Part shown: one piece after another, positions 7,422 to 16,691 of the stretch
Position numbering within the stretch: the stretch's first letter is position 1
Layout of the letters: each line of letters begins with the position of its first letter
From: Clostridium aciditolerans
Lineage (GTDB): Bacteria; Bacillota; Clostridia; Clostridiales; Clostridiaceae
Length of the DNA stretch: 64,000 nucleotides
Assembly: GCF_016316925.1 (NCBI RefSeq)
Contig: NZ_JAEEGB010000026.1
Span: 186,001 to 250,000, forward strand
Direction: 5' to 3'
The notes under the pieces: generated by a model
Databases searched by the model: none
What the model was told of the DNA's origin: nothing
Seen by the model: only the letters and a program-made list of their open reading frames with translations
Program-made: the position numbers and the translations under genes

Positions 7422-8857
7422 TGAATAATAAAAATTTTAATTTAGAAGAAAAAGATATATACAAGTTATTTAATCACATAAAACTTGAGGAAAGTGAGTT
7501 TAATGATATGAATGGAGAGGTAGACGAAATGCAAAAGGAAAGAATAAAGAAAAATTTAAATAAAAAAATAAAAAACAAAAATAATCTTAAAATGTTTAAA
7601 AGAGGCTCTGTAGCAGCTGCTGCAGCTTTAATCGGCATTATGGCTATAGGGACAGTTTCTCCAGCCTTAGCTCAGAATATTCCAGTTTTAAGTTCTATAA
7701 CACAAACCCTTAATGATAGACTTGGACTAGGTGGAAATTATGTTGAATACTCTCAAATAATAAATAAAAGTATTACTGATAAGGGTATAACCCTTACTAT
7801 AAATGAAGTTTTAGCCGATGATTCAAAATTAGTTATAGGTTATACAGTTAAGAGTGATAAAGAACTTAAAGAATTTCACGGTATAGGCTTATCCAGATTT
7901 TTAAAAGTTAATGGAAAACAAAACGGTGGACATGGCTCTAGCTATGGAGAAAATATTGATGCTTATACTTATGTAGGTAATGAAGAATTCCATACTAATT
8001 TGCCAAAAACATCCGATAAATTTAATATCGACTTAAATGTTGATGAAATAATGGATACAAAAGGTAGCTGGAAATTTGCCTTCAGCGTGTCAAAAGAAGA
8101 ATTGACTAAAAATAGTAAGATATTTAAACCAGTTAATAAAATTGATTTTCCAGATAGTACTGTAACTATAGATAAGGTAGTTCTATCTCCTATAGATACT
8201 TCTATTTTCTTAAGTGGAAAGGATAAATATAAAAAGGAGCCAAATGGAGGTTCGATGTTTGACTATGATTATTGGATTGCCTTTGATGATGCAGGGGTAG
8301 AGCTCATACCTAAAAGTCTTGGTGGTGGAAGTCATGATACTAAAACGGGAATTTTCCAAATTGAAATGCAGTATGCTAAGTCTAAAAATATTCCAAAGTA
8401 TTTAACTATTGTTCCTTGTAAAATTACTCCTTCTGGCGGCGGTAGTGTAAGTGTAGATAAGGATGGAAAAGAAACTTATACTGCTATAAAAGGAAAGAAG
8501 CCTGTAGAAGTAAGTCAAGTTATGGATGGAGTTTATCCAAAGGAGCTTCCTCAAGGCAGTATGGGAAAAATTATAATAAATGATGTGAAAAATGAGAAAG
8601 ATAAAACTATAGTTAAATTCACAGCCGTTGGTAAAGCACCTTATTTTCAAGCAACAGAGCTTCATATAAAAGATAATAAAGGAGAATTCGTTACGCCTAA
8701 AAGTTATAATCTGCATAGGAATGGACAAAAACCTAATGAATTTACACTAGAGCTTCCATTGTTAGATTCAAGTAAAAAATATACTATATACACTAATGAC
8801 TTAAGTAATATTGAGTTTAGGGAAGACTTGAAATTTAAAATCGAGCTTAACCAATAG
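7421..8857 (+). CDS. DUF4179 membrane anti-sigma factor
   Basis: A 478-residue protein with about 63 cytosolic residues, one membrane segment (AAAAALIGIMAIGTV, residues about 65-80) and a large extracytoplasmic part with the DUF4179 start (PVLSSITQTLNDRLG, YVEYSQIINKSITDKGITLTI). The short N-terminal part would hold the sigma factor and the outer domain would sense an envelope signal. It overlaps the sigma gene by one base, typical of cotranslated pairs. The cognate signal is unknown. A truncated gene at 36495-37106 resembles the C-terminal part of such proteins. Confidence 0.87.
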   Translation: MNNKNFNLEEKDIYKLFNHIKLEESEFNDMNGEVDEMQKERIKKNLNKKIKNKNNLKMFKRGSVAAAAALIGIMAIGTVSPALAQNIPVLSSITQTLNDRLGLGGNYVEYSQIINKSITDKGITLTINEVLADDSKLVIGYTVKSDKELKEFHGIGLSRFLKVNGKQNGGHGSSYGENIDAYTYVGNEEFHTNLPKTSDKFNIDLNVDEIMDTKGSWKFAFSVSKEELTKNSKIFKPVNKIDFPDSTVTIDKVVLSPIDTSIFLSGKDKYKKEPNGGSMFDYDYWIAFDDAGVELIPKSLGGGSHDTKTGIFQIEMQYAKSKNIPKYLTIVPCKITPSGGGSVSVDKDGKETYTAIKGKKPVEVSQVMDGVYPKELPQGSMGKIIINDVKNEKDKTIVKFTAVGKAPYFQATELHIKDNKGEFVTPKSYNLHRNGQKPNEFTLELPLLDSSKKYTIYTNDLSNIEFREDLKFKIELNQ

Positions 8858-8892
8858 ATATGAAATAACAATGTATTCCATTAATTCTATTC

Positions 8893-8929
8893 CAATTTTT
8901 GCAAGGGGAAATCCCCTTGCAGAAATTGA
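8893..8929. other. intergenic hairpin between convergent genes
   Basis: A 10-bp perfect stem (TGCAAGGGGA/TCCCCTTGCA), extended outward by AAATTG/CAATTT, lies between the convergent ends of the DUF4179 gene and the 8946 gene. There is no clean U-tract on either strand, so terminator function is uncertain. Confidence 0.4.
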
Positions 8930-8945
8930 AGAATCTAATAAGCTT

Positions 8946-9569
8946 TTACTTATGTTTTACTTTAAATAATTCACCAACACCTACAATGCTTATATTTAAT
9001 ATATTAGTTAATTGTTTGAGGCTTTTAAGATTATTTATATACTTAATATTATTCTTACTAACTAACTTTTCAATCATTTCTACTATATCTTTTTTTTGAC
9101 TAGTATTCAGAATAAGATTTTTATTTAGACATTCTCTATTGATATAGGTTAAAGTAGTCCATATCTGCTCCTCTGAAATACTATTTATATTCATTAAAAC
9201 CCAGGTAAAATCTTTTCTTCTAGTATCTTCAGGATATGCCGCCTTAAAAAACTCTATAAAATGATTTACTGGCTTTGGATCTTTTTCTTTAACATACTTT
9301 CCAAGCTGTGATTTTAGGTTATTCTTCAAGTACATCAGTGTATTTGGCTTTACTGAATCCTTTAACCCCTCTATGTGTTCATAAATATAATTATATGTAT
9401 CTTTAATCTGTTCCTCATTTACATTTTCCTTTTTAAGCACCTTTGTTATATCAATATACTCTAGAATGTTCTTCTTGCAATTGAGCTCCTTATTATATAG
9501 CCTTTCCCAAATTTCATGTGCAGTTAATTTTTGAAATTCAATGTTATTTAATAATATTTCTTTATCCAT
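8946..9569 (-). CDS. hypothetical protein, predicted mostly helical
   Basis: A 207-residue protein of no family I recognise. It is rich in Lys, Asn and Leu, predicted helical throughout, with no signal peptide or membrane segment. The ATG at 9569 has an AAGGAG site 4-5 nt upstream. The C-terminal part (KQLTNILNISIVGVGELFKVKHK) looks like a short hydrophobic helix with a basic tail. It is a single gene between convergent and tandem neighbours, so context gives no clue. Confidence 0.7.
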   Translation of the reverse strand: MDKEILLNNIEFQKLTAHEIWERLYNKELNCKKNILEYIDITKVLKKENVNEEQIKDTYNYIYEHIEGLKDSVKPNTLMYLKNNLKSQLGKYVKEKDPKPVNHFIEFFKAAYPEDTRRKDFTWVLMNINSISEEQIWTTLTYINRECLNKNLILNTSQKKDIVEMIEKLVSKNNIKYINNLKSLKQLTNILNISIVGVGELFKVKHK

Positions 9570-9639
9570 ATATTCTCCTTACTGTTTTAAAATTTCTTAG
9601 TTCCTATATTGTATCATAAGCTTTATAAATTGTTTACTG

Positions 9640-9673
9640 AAAAAGAAGCAGTCAATTTATGCTGCTTCTTTCT
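9640..9673 (-). terminator. terminator after the Mef-like gene's upstream region (9570-9688 gap)
   Basis: AAAGAAGCAG/CTGCTTCTTT stem, 10 bp, with T-rich ends on both strands. It lies just after the stop of the MFS gene on the minus strand and probably ends that transcript. Confidence 0.75.
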
Positions 9674-9688
9674 TTAATAAATACCAAA

Positions 9689-10924
9689 CTACGTTTCAGT
9701 TTTTGTAACTGACTTGCCAGCCTCAATTAATGCTTTATCACCTATTAAGAAAAAGCTCTGAATAAACATCAGAATGCCGGTTATAATAAGTAGCCATTCT
9801 ATTTTTATGATATCAGACAGTGGTCCAAATATAAGCATTCCCATCGGCATCATAACACTTGATATCATAGCTAGAACGCCAAATACTCTACCCAGAAAAT
9901 CTCCCTCTACTTTTTCCTGTAGTAAAACTGTAGATGGTGTGTTAAAGATTGGCATAGCAATTCCAATTAAAATCATGAAGGCTAGGTATACCCAAAATAT
10001 AGGAATAACTCCAAGTGCAAAGGTACTTATTCCAATAATAATGCATGACATTGTCATTGTATGAATCTTATTTTTAAATCCACCCCAATAGGCCATGATT
10101 ATACCACCTACCATCATACCTGCAGAAAAAGTAATTTCAACTGCCGTAAGACGCCAAACATCATTTCCAAAAGTACGTGAAACTTGCAGTGGTGTTAAAA
10201 ATGCAGCAGGTGACACAAGTACAAAGAAAAATGCACAAAATATAAAGAACTTTTTAACATATTCATGGTTTTTGATATAATTAAACCCCTCATCCATGTC
10301 ACTAAAGTAGCCAGTTGCTTGCTTCTCCATAGCTTTTGCATGAACAGGAACATGTAAAAATAAAAGCAATGTCGAAACCCCTATAGCTGCTGTAACAACA
10401 TCTATAAAAAATATTGCTTCTATGGAAGCCATGGTTAAAAGTGCGCCACTAAGCATAGGCGATATAAGCATAACTAATGATTGTATGCTACCATTTGTTG
10501 CATTCACCTTTGTAAGTTTATCCTCAGGTACGATTTGTGGAATAAAGGCTCCAACAGCTGGTATTTGAATTGCTGCACCTAACGCACGTATGGCAGAAAC
10601 CACAAATAAAAGCCATGTGTATTTATGTCCTGTAAGAAATAATATAGCCAAAACAAGAGTTGCTGCTGCAATCATAGAATCAGACAACATGATCAGTATC
10701 TTTCGATTATAACGATCAGCCCACACTCCTGCAAAAGGAGAAAGAAAAAATGTAGGTAGAAAGCCGCAAATAATTGATATGGTCATCATTACACCGGATT
10801 GAGTTTTTAATGTAATATACCAGGTAATTGCATACTGAACCAGCGAAGACCCAAATAGAGATATGGTCTGGCTGGTCAAAAATAATATTATGTCTCTTTT
10901 CCAATTTCTATTCATATTTGTCAT
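9689..10924 (-). CDS. MFS efflux transporter, Mef-like
   Basis: A 411-residue, 12-helix major facilitator protein of the MFS_3 group, which contains the macrolide efflux proteins Mef(A)/Mef(E). The first cytoplasmic loop has the motif GVWADRYNRKI (residues about 65-75), followed by a helix SAIRALGAAIQIPAVGAFIPQI typical of the group. It acts as a proton-coupled exporter in the membrane. It has its own start site with an AGGAG sequence and a terminator, and no regulator gene adjoins it. The substrate, a macrolide or other hydrophobic compound, is inferred from family only. Confidence 0.87.
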   Translation of the reverse strand: MTNMNRNWKRDIILFLTSQTISLFGSSLVQYAITWYITLKTQSGVMMTISIICGFLPTFFLSPFAGVWADRYNRKILIMLSDSMIAAATLVLAILFLTGHKYTWLLFVVSAIRALGAAIQIPAVGAFIPQIVPEDKLTKVNATNGSIQSLVMLISPMLSGALLTMASIEAIFFIDVVTAAIGVSTLLLFLHVPVHAKAMEKQATGYFSDMDEGFNYIKNHEYVKKFFIFCAFFFVLVSPAAFLTPLQVSRTFGNDVWRLTAVEITFSAGMMVGGIIMAYWGGFKNKIHTMTMSCIIIGISTFALGVIPIFWVYLAFMILIGIAMPIFNTPSTVLLQEKVEGDFLGRVFGVLAMISSVMMPMGMLIFGPLSDIIKIEWLLIITGILMFIQSFFLIGDKALIEAGKSVTKTET

Positions 10925-10944
10925 ATATACTCCTATTGTTTTTA

Positions 10945-10958
10945 ATAAGTTTACTTAT
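10945..10958. promoter_or_regulatory. short palindrome before the Mef-like gene
   Basis: ATAAGT-TT-ACTTAT lies 21 bp before the start codon next to a weak TTGATT/TATAAG promoter on the minus strand. It could be an operator. The rest of 10925-11164 shows no gene. Confidence 0.3.
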
Positions 10959-11164
10959 AATCAATTCTTAATTCAATCAACTATGGTTAACTTGAAATTA
11001 TATTACCATAATATTGAACCTGAAGAAAGATAAAAATTTCTTTAACTGGTAGACATTATACTCATTTTTCAAAGATAATTTGTTTAATAGTAAATGTAAC
11101 ACAAAGTCTTAATGATGCATAAACTATATAGAATGTGCATTTAATTAGGAGTGGAGGAATAAAA

Positions 11165-11656
11165 GTGGAAAAATTTCTAACTTTTCATGGGATAATTACC
11201 ATGATTAATGACTTTTCAATAGCTACAAATGAAACAAACCCGGGATGTTATAAATTAATGTCTGTAGAAGACGGATCTGGAAATACAGTGAATTTTGTGG
11301 TGGCACCAAATACTTACTTTGTAGACCATGTAACGATGGAAGTAGGAGATATGGTAACGGGATTTTATGATGCAAATGCACCTGTTCCTCTCATTTTTCC
11401 GCCACAATATAGAGCAATTGTTATGGCAAAAGATACACAATTTCAAAATGTAAAAGTAGACTATTTTAACAGTCAGTTAGTGAGCAGCGATAACCAATTA
11501 AAATTAAATATTGGCCCATCTACTCAGATATTACTGGAGAATGATCAAACTTTTACCCAAAACCCTGCAAACCGAAATCTAATTGTTATCTATGGTCCTA
11601 CCACAATGAGTATACCAGCTCAAACCACACCATATGAAATTATTGTTATGTGTTAA
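11165..11656 (+). CDS. hypothetical protein, predicted beta-rich
   Basis: A 163-residue soluble protein without signal peptide. GTG at 11165 is chosen because GGAGG lies 7 nt upstream; the in-frame GTG at 11135 has no ribosome site. Its strands (EKFLTFHGIITMI, NTVNFVVAPNTYFVD, GDMVTGFYD) suggest a small beta-barrel, OB-like fold, present in other clostridia as an uncharacterised protein as far as I recall. It is monocistronic, with a terminator directly downstream. Function unknown. Confidence 0.7.
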   Translation: MEKFLTFHGIITMINDFSIATNETNPGCYKLMSVEDGSGNTVNFVVAPNTYFVDHVTMEVGDMVTGFYDANAPVPLIFPPQYRAIVMAKDTQFQNVKVDYFNSQLVSSDNQLKLNIGPSTQILLENDQTFTQNPANRNLIVIYGPTTMSIPAQTTPYEIIVMC

Positions 11657-11684
11657 GTATTAGGAAGATTAAAATTCCCTTCAA

Positions 11685-11727
11685 AAAATAACCTGCTAAT
11701 TCTATTTCTAATTAGCAGGTTATTTTC
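11685..11727 (+). terminator. bidirectional terminator
   Basis: A perfect 16-bp stem (AAATAACCTGCTAATT and complement) followed by TTTTC on the plus strand and T-rich on the minus strand. It serves the 11165 gene and possibly the convergent 11780 gene. Confidence 0.85.
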
Positions 11728-11779
11728 ATTATTAATTGTATTTCATACATTTCAAAAACTAGCTATACACATCTTATCA

Positions 11780-12340
11780 TCATGATTTCAGTAGAATTGT
11801 TGACTTTCTAAATAAAAAAGCAATTGATAGTTCTACTATTACATTAATAAATGCAAAAATTATCATTGCACTTCTAAATTGCAGACTAATATTTAAGGAG
11901 AATGGTATATAAAATATAGAAATAATGGATACCACTAGAAAAGCTATCCATCGATTTTTAGCACTTTCTTTTAATTCCTGAAGTCCTCTCTCCAAGCACA
12001 ACAAGTATATTCCTTTACATATTATATATATTAAATAAATATTTATAATTGAGATTACTGAGCTTAGTGCCATAACCCAAAAATTCGGTGGAACAAACTG
12101 TCCTGATAACAAATTATCATTACTTACATGAATTACATCTTTTACAGTAAGGATAGTTAATATAATTGAAGGCATCTTACCTTTCTCATAGATTTTGTGC
12201 TGCAACTGAAGTTCATTTAAAGCTGAGTAAATTAATATATATCCTATAAAATTAGGTAAAATGTTTATTGGTCCAAGGTTTATATCAAAAATTATGAAGA
12301 TCATTGCCCAAAATAATTTATTATAGCTTGAAGCATACAT
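11780..12340 (-). CDS. hypothetical integral membrane protein
   Basis: A 186-residue protein with about five predicted membrane helices: FWAMIFIIFDINLG, LPNFIGYILIYSAL, VISIINIYLIYIICKGIYLL, IAFLVVSIISIFYIPFSL and the last near the C-terminus. The family is found in Firmicutes without known role. A GGAGGT site precedes the ATG at 12340. It lies 5 bp after the stop of the upstream gene for a secreted or anchored protein, so the two are likely one operon. Confidence 0.75.
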   Translation of the reverse strand: MYASSYNKLFWAMIFIIFDINLGPINILPNFIGYILIYSALNELQLQHKIYEKGKMPSIILTILTVKDVIHVSNDNLLSGQFVPPNFWVMALSSVISIINIYLIYIICKGIYLLCLERGLQELKESAKNRWIAFLVVSIISIFYIPFSLNISLQFRSAMIIFAFINVIVELSIAFLFRKSTILLKS

Positions 12341-12345
12341 ACCCT

Positions 12346-13170
12346 CTACCTCCTACCTATTCTAAGTGATTCAATATCATATTTACCTGGAGACTGAAGC
12401 CAATAATTCATAAAGCACAGACTATGTCCCTTATTTCCATCGGTATCTTCGGTAAGAATATCTAAAGTAATGTTATATGCATTATTTTTTCTAATGTCAT
12501 TCTTATTAAATTTGAATTCATAACTAACTTCTAAGTTATCCCCTGCTTTCAATTCTAAAGGAAATTTAATCTCCTTTAATGGTTTTCCATTAACTTTAAT
12601 TAATGCTACATCTTCAATAATATCAGGAAATTTTGTGTATAAACCTGTAACCTTTGTATCCTTAGTTGCTCTATGTGTAGAAGCCCCAGTGTTATCACTG
12701 CTTGAAGTAGCATTTGCCATAGTTAAAGTTGGACTATTTGTGTTATCGCCATGTAGATATATCCTGCCTATATCTTCGTTAATAATTTTTCCATTTGTAA
12801 AAGTAATTTTAGCCTTTGTAATGACCTTATTTTTAAGATTATCAGGAGCTTTATTTTGATCTAAATCACAAAAATTTACAGATATACATTTAAGCTTATA
12901 ATAGCGCTTGTCATTATTTCTATCACTTTCAGTAAAGCTTATATATTCTTGTCCTATTTCAGGAAATTCAATATTTTGAACCTGTTCCTGTGAATTAATA
13001 TTTTGAATATAATAAAACTGAATGTTATTCATAGCACTTTGAATATCATAATAATGCTTGATAAATATTGGCTCCTTAAGAATATGCTTCTCATAAAAAT
13101 AAATGTTTCCCACCCAAGAAAGCATCAAAAACACTAATCCAAAGATTGCAAACTTTTTGTTCAAATTCAT
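12346..13170 (-). CDS. membrane-anchored extracytoplasmic protein
   Basis: A 274-residue protein with a single N-terminal hydrophobic segment (AIFGLVFLMLSWVGNIYFY, residues about 7-25) and a large outer domain. The ATG at 13170, with GAGAGG upstream, is preferred over a TTG five codons earlier. The C-terminal part (GDNLEVSYEFKFNKNDI, YNITLDILTEDTDG) looks like a beta sandwich. No enzymatic motif is seen. It is cotranscribed with the membrane protein at 11780. Function unknown. Confidence 0.7.
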   Translation of the reverse strand: MNLNKKFAIFGLVFLMLSWVGNIYFYEKHILKEPIFIKHYYDIQSAMNNIQFYYIQNINSQEQVQNIEFPEIGQEYISFTESDRNNDKRYYKLKCISVNFCDLDQNKAPDNLKNKVITKAKITFTNGKIINEDIGRIYLHGDNTNSPTLTMANATSSSDNTGASTHRATKDTKVTGLYTKFPDIIEDVALIKVNGKPLKEIKFPLELKAGDNLEVSYEFKFNKNDIRKNNAYNITLDILTEDTDGNKGHSLCFMNYWLQSPGKYDIESLRIGRR

Positions 13171-13416
13171 ATTAATTCCTCTCAATAATTAGCTCTATTT
13201 ACTATATTATGCAATACATTTTAATAAAAGTAAATCATGCTTATAGGGGCTACAGATAATTCTTTTTCCCTTTATGCAATTTAAATATCTTGATAAAATG
13301 AATTTATTGGTAATCACAAGCAATTATACTATTTCTTTTATAAAAAATTCTTTTGAACCTTTTTTGTATTTAATGTCTCTTATATAATAGGTGCACCTAA
13401 AAAAGGAGGTAATGAC

Positions 13417-14028
13417 GTGGATGAGATCAGTTTGATACAGCGCTGTAAGGAAGGCGACATGGATGCCTTTAACGATTTATTTGAAAAATATAGCAAACAA
13501 GCCCTTAGAACAGTGTATCTTATAAGTGGACGAAATGATATAGCAGAAGATGTGGTACAAGAAGCTTTTATAAAATGCTATAGCGAAATAAAAAGCTTAA
13601 AAAATCCTAAAACATTTCAAGCTTGGTTCTATCGTCTACTTACAAGAATAGTATGGCGTTATTGTTCAAAAGAAAAAAATCATTTGTCTATAGAAAGTAT
13701 TAATGATAGTAAGGATACAATTGCGGATAGTTTAGTGTTATCTGATATAGCAGAAAGAGACGAACTTAAAAAATTTGTGAATGAAGCTATCAACAAACTG
13801 AGTTTGCCTTTAAAAACAACTGTGATTCTCTATTATTATAATGAACTATCTATCAAAGAAATATCAAAAATCTTAGGCTGTTTTCAAGGCACAGTTAAAT
13901 CAAGACTTTGTAACTCTAGAAAATTGCTTGAAAAAGAATTACGTAGCAAAAAATTTGAAGGCTACTCTTTTGCTGATAACTCTATTAGGAAGGAGCAAGA
14001 TAAAAATGCCAAACCAACAACAATTTAA
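13417..14028 (+). CDS. ECF-type RNA polymerase sigma factor
   Basis: 203 residues with sigma region 2 (DVVQEAFIKCYSEIKSLKNPKTFQAWFYRLLTRI, residues about 44-80) and region 4 (LSLPLKTTVILYYYNELSIKEISKILG then GTVKSRLCNSRKLL, residues about 130-170). The GTG at 13417 has GGAGG 8 nt upstream. The gene overlaps the start of the anti-sigma gene by 23 bp, which indicates translational coupling. A perfect 10-bp palindrome (AGGTGCACCT, 13390-13399) sits between a TATAAT and the ribosome site. Its regulon is unknown. Confidence 0.92.
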   Translation: MDEISLIQRCKEGDMDAFNDLFEKYSKQALRTVYLISGRNDIAEDVVQEAFIKCYSEIKSLKNPKTFQAWFYRLLTRIVWRYCSKEKNHLSIESINDSKDTIADSLVLSDIAERDELKKFVNEAINKLSLPLKTTVILYYYNELSIKEISKILGCFQGTVKSRLCNSRKLLEKELRSKKFEGYSFADNSIRKEQDKNAKPTTI

Positions 14029-14884
14029 AGATATAGTAAAAGCAGCTTTGCTTGATAAGGCTGAAGAAGTGTCTCCATCGGATAACATGTTTGAGAGTAT
14101 TAAATATGAAATTCAATCGAATAGGAGTGAAAAAAGGTTTATGTTAAAAGAAAAGTTTTTCCCATTAAATTTAAATTTAAAAAAATCTATTATTACTGCA
14201 TCATGCGGTATATTTATAATTGCGGGATCAGTTCTTACATTTTCACCTAATATTAGGGCTTCAGCTTTTCAAGCCATAGATAAACGTGTTAATGGTTATA
14301 CAAGTATGAGGAATTACGATAAAGTACCATCAAAAGATGCACTAAAAAAAGATTTAGGATACGAAATAAAAATGCCAGCTTCCCTTCCAGGAGGATATAA
14401 ATTAGTTGATAGTGAAATATATGGTCATATTGATGGCTCAGCACCACCAGAGAATCAATATGATAAGAAGGCAGCATGTGCAACATATTCAAAGGATATG
14501 TTAAGAAAAGAAGCCATATCATTGGATGCTTTTAAAGCGGGAACAGAAGAAGATTTACCAATATTTAAAAATTCTAAAACAGTAACTATTGGAACTACTA
14601 CTGCTTACTGGACAGAATATACAGTGCATATATTACCTAATGATCTGTTTGATAAAATGTCACAACAGCAAAAAGATGAAATTAATAAAGCTTCTGAAAA
14701 TGGAAAAGAACTTTTAGTTATGGTCGGAAGTAATAAGGGCAAAAAGCTTAATGAGCAATTCAAAACTGCACATTCATTGAGATGGACAGAAAACGGGGTA
14801 AATTATAAACTTGCTGATCAAAATAATAAATTGACTTTTGAACAAATGTCAAAAATGGCTGAGAGTATAATAAACTCAAAATAA
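14006..14884 (+). CDS. membrane anti-sigma factor
   Basis: A 292-residue protein beginning MPNQQQFKDIVKAAL. The ATG at 14006, with AGGAAGGAG upstream, was chosen instead of longer in-frame starts that lie deep in the sigma gene. About 55 cytosolic residues precede one membrane helix (ITASCGIFIIAGSVLTF), followed by an extracytoplasmic domain with GYEIKMPASLPGGYKLV, a DUF4367-like segment. The layout and gene order make it the partner of the upstream ECF factor. No zinc-finger motif is seen in the cytosolic part. Confidence 0.83.
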   Translation: MPNQQQFKDIVKAALLDKAEEVSPSDNMFESIKYEIQSNRSEKRFMLKEKFFPLNLNLKKSIITASCGIFIIAGSVLTFSPNIRASAFQAIDKRVNGYTSMRNYDKVPSKDALKKDLGYEIKMPASLPGGYKLVDSEIYGHIDGSAPPENQYDKKAACATYSKDMLRKEAISLDAFKAGTEEDLPIFKNSKTVTIGTTTAYWTEYTVHILPNDLFDKMSQQQKDEINKASENGKELLVMVGSNKGKKLNEQFKTAHSLRWTENGVNYKLADQNNKLTFEQMSKMAESIINSK

Positions 14885-14917
14885 CCTAATAAAAAAGACC
14901 TGAAGCAAATTAACAAT

Positions 14918-14951
14918 AAAGGCTGCGTATCAAATTTAATACGCAGCCTTT
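14918..14951. terminator. bidirectional terminator
   Basis: AAAGGCTGCGTAT pairs with ATACGCAGCCTTT between the convergent anti-sigma gene and serS; T runs on both sides. Confidence 0.85.
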
Positions 14952-14955
14952 GCTA

Positions 14956-16233
14956 TTATTTAATTACTGTCATTCCGCCCATATATGGTTGTAATGCAAC
15001 TGGAATGTTTATAGAACCATCTGCATTTAAGTTGTTCTCTAAGAAAGCAATTAGCATTCTTGGAGGTGCAACAACTGTATTATTTAATGTATGCGCAAAG
15101 TATTTACCATTTTCACCATTTACACGAATTTTTAATCTACGTGCTTGTGCATCACCTAAGTTAGAGCAGCTTCCTATTTCAAAGTATTTTTTTTGTCTAG
15201 GAGACCAAGCTTCTACGTCTACTGATTTTACCTTTAAGTCTGCTAAGTCACCTGAGCAGCATTCTAAAGTTCTTACTGGTATATCTAAAGAACGGAATAG
15301 ATCTACTGTATTTTGCCATAGTTTATCGTACCACATCATGCTGTCTTCTGGCTTACATACAACAATCATTTCTTGCTTTTCAAATTGGTGAATTCTATAT
15401 ACTCCTCTTTCTTCAATACCATGAGCTCCTTTTTCTTTTCTGAAGCAAGGTGAGTAACTAGTTAATGTATGTGGTAAAGATTCTTCTGGTAATATAGTAT
15501 CAATAAATTTACCAATCATAGAATGCTCACTAGTTCCAATTAAGTATAAATCTTCACCTTCTATTTTGTACATCATAGCATCCATTTCAGCAAAGCTCAT
15601 AACACCAGTTACAACTTCGCTACGAATCATGAAAGGTGGAATGCAATATGTAAAGCCACGATTTATCATAAAATCTCTAGCATAGGAAATTACTGCAGAA
15701 TGAAGTCTAGCAATATCTCCCATTAGGTAATAGAAACCATTACCAGCAACTTTTCTAGCACTATCTAAGTCAACGCCATTGAATTTTTCCATAATATCAG
15801 TATGATATGGAACCTCAAAATCAGGTACAACTGGCTCTCCATAACGCTCTACTTCTACGTTTTCACTATCGTCTTTACCAATTGGAACACTTGGATCAAT
15901 TATATTTGGAATAGTCATCATATTCTTTTTGATTTTTTCTTCTAATTCGCCTTCTTTTGCTTCTAATTCTGCTAAACGCTCAGACTCTGCTGTAACCTTT
16001 TTCTTCATTTCTTCTGCTTCTTCTTTTTTACCTTGAGCCATTAATCCACCGATTTCCTTTGAAATCTTGTTTCTATCAGCTCTTAAAGCATCTGCTTCTG
16101 TCTTTACATTTCTAAGTTCAAGGTCCATAGCGATTACCTCATCTACTAAACCTAACTTATTATCCTGAAACTTTTTCTTCATGTTTTCCTTAACAATTTC
16201 AGGGTTTTCTCTTACAAATCTTAAATCTAACAT
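14956..16233 (-). CDS. serS: seryl-tRNA synthetase
   Basis: A 425-residue class II synthetase that charges tRNA-Ser with serine. The N-terminal coiled-coil arm (residues about 25-105) is followed by the catalytic domain with motif 2 FRKEKGAHGIEERGVYRIHQFEKQE (residues about 265-290) and motif 3 with NNTVVAPPRMLIAFLENN near the C-terminus. Length matches the family. It is transcribed alone behind a T-box leader, so expression rises when uncharged tRNA-Ser accumulates. Confidence 0.98.
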   Translation of the reverse strand: MLDLRFVRENPEIVKENMKKKFQDNKLGLVDEVIAMDLELRNVKTEADALRADRNKISKEIGGLMAQGKKEEAEEMKKKVTAESERLAELEAKEGELEEKIKKNMMTIPNIIDPSVPIGKDDSENVEVERYGEPVVPDFEVPYHTDIMEKFNGVDLDSARKVAGNGFYYLMGDIARLHSAVISYARDFMINRGFTYCIPPFMIRSEVVTGVMSFAEMDAMMYKIEGEDLYLIGTSEHSMIGKFIDTILPEESLPHTLTSYSPCFRKEKGAHGIEERGVYRIHQFEKQEMIVVCKPEDSMMWYDKLWQNTVDLFRSLDIPVRTLECCSGDLADLKVKSVDVEAWSPRQKKYFEIGSCSNLGDAQARRLKIRVNGENGKYFAHTLNNTVVAPPRMLIAFLENNLNADGSINIPVALQPYMGGMTVIK

Positions 16234-16285
16234 AATTTTCCCTCCTAAGTTAAATGTAAATATTATTTTGTATTAAACCATAAGA

Positions 16286-16541
16286 TAAAAAAAACTTCCG
16301 TCCCATATATAAACATTTATATATGGGACGGAAGGAATCCGCGTTGCCACCCAAATTGCTGATCTATAATAAGAAACAGCCACTCGACAGTAGTATAAAG
16401 GCTACCAACCTTTCGATTCATCACCGACAGCTCCAAAAGTGGAACGATTTAACCTTTCACCGATTCTCACCAACCATCGGCTCTCTGAAGAAATTTATAA
16501 ATCATAGCTTTTATCAACACTGTTTTCCTAATATATAGTAT
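16286..16541 (-). promoter_or_regulatory. T-box riboswitch of serS
   Basis: The minus-strand leader contains the T-box sequence GGGTGGCAACGCGG (16352-16339), an AGAGAG-containing stem I start and the GGTGAGAATCGG internal motif. It ends in a 19-bp near-perfect terminator stem (16295-16334) followed by eight T. Uncharged tRNA binding would favour the antiterminator. I could not assign the specifier codon with certainty; a UCG near the base of stem I is a candidate, and an AGU adjoins it. Confidence 0.93.
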
Positions 16542-16547
16542 ATCCTA

Positions 16548-16576
16548 ATTATACATAATCTTATACTTATTTGCAA
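16548..16576 (-). promoter_or_regulatory. serS promoter
   Basis: TTGCAA (16576-16571) and TATAAT (16553-16548) on the minus strand, 17 bp apart, immediately upstream of the T-box leader. The 16554-16691 interval holds nothing else I can identify. Confidence 0.65.
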
Positions 16577-16691
16577 GTAAAGACTTAATTTAATATTTCT
16601 CACCAATTTATAACATCTTATGAAATACAATATCATATAATTTTCAAAAAGTAAATAACAATATAAAAATCGAACCATCATATATGTCATC

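Noticed and set aside
8893-8929. Calling this hairpin a strong terminator
   Set aside because: The stem is good but no U-tract follows on either strand.
16286-16541. Definite specifier codon for the serS T-box
   Set aside because: UCG and AGU candidates overlap near the base of stem I and I could not fold stem I with confidence.
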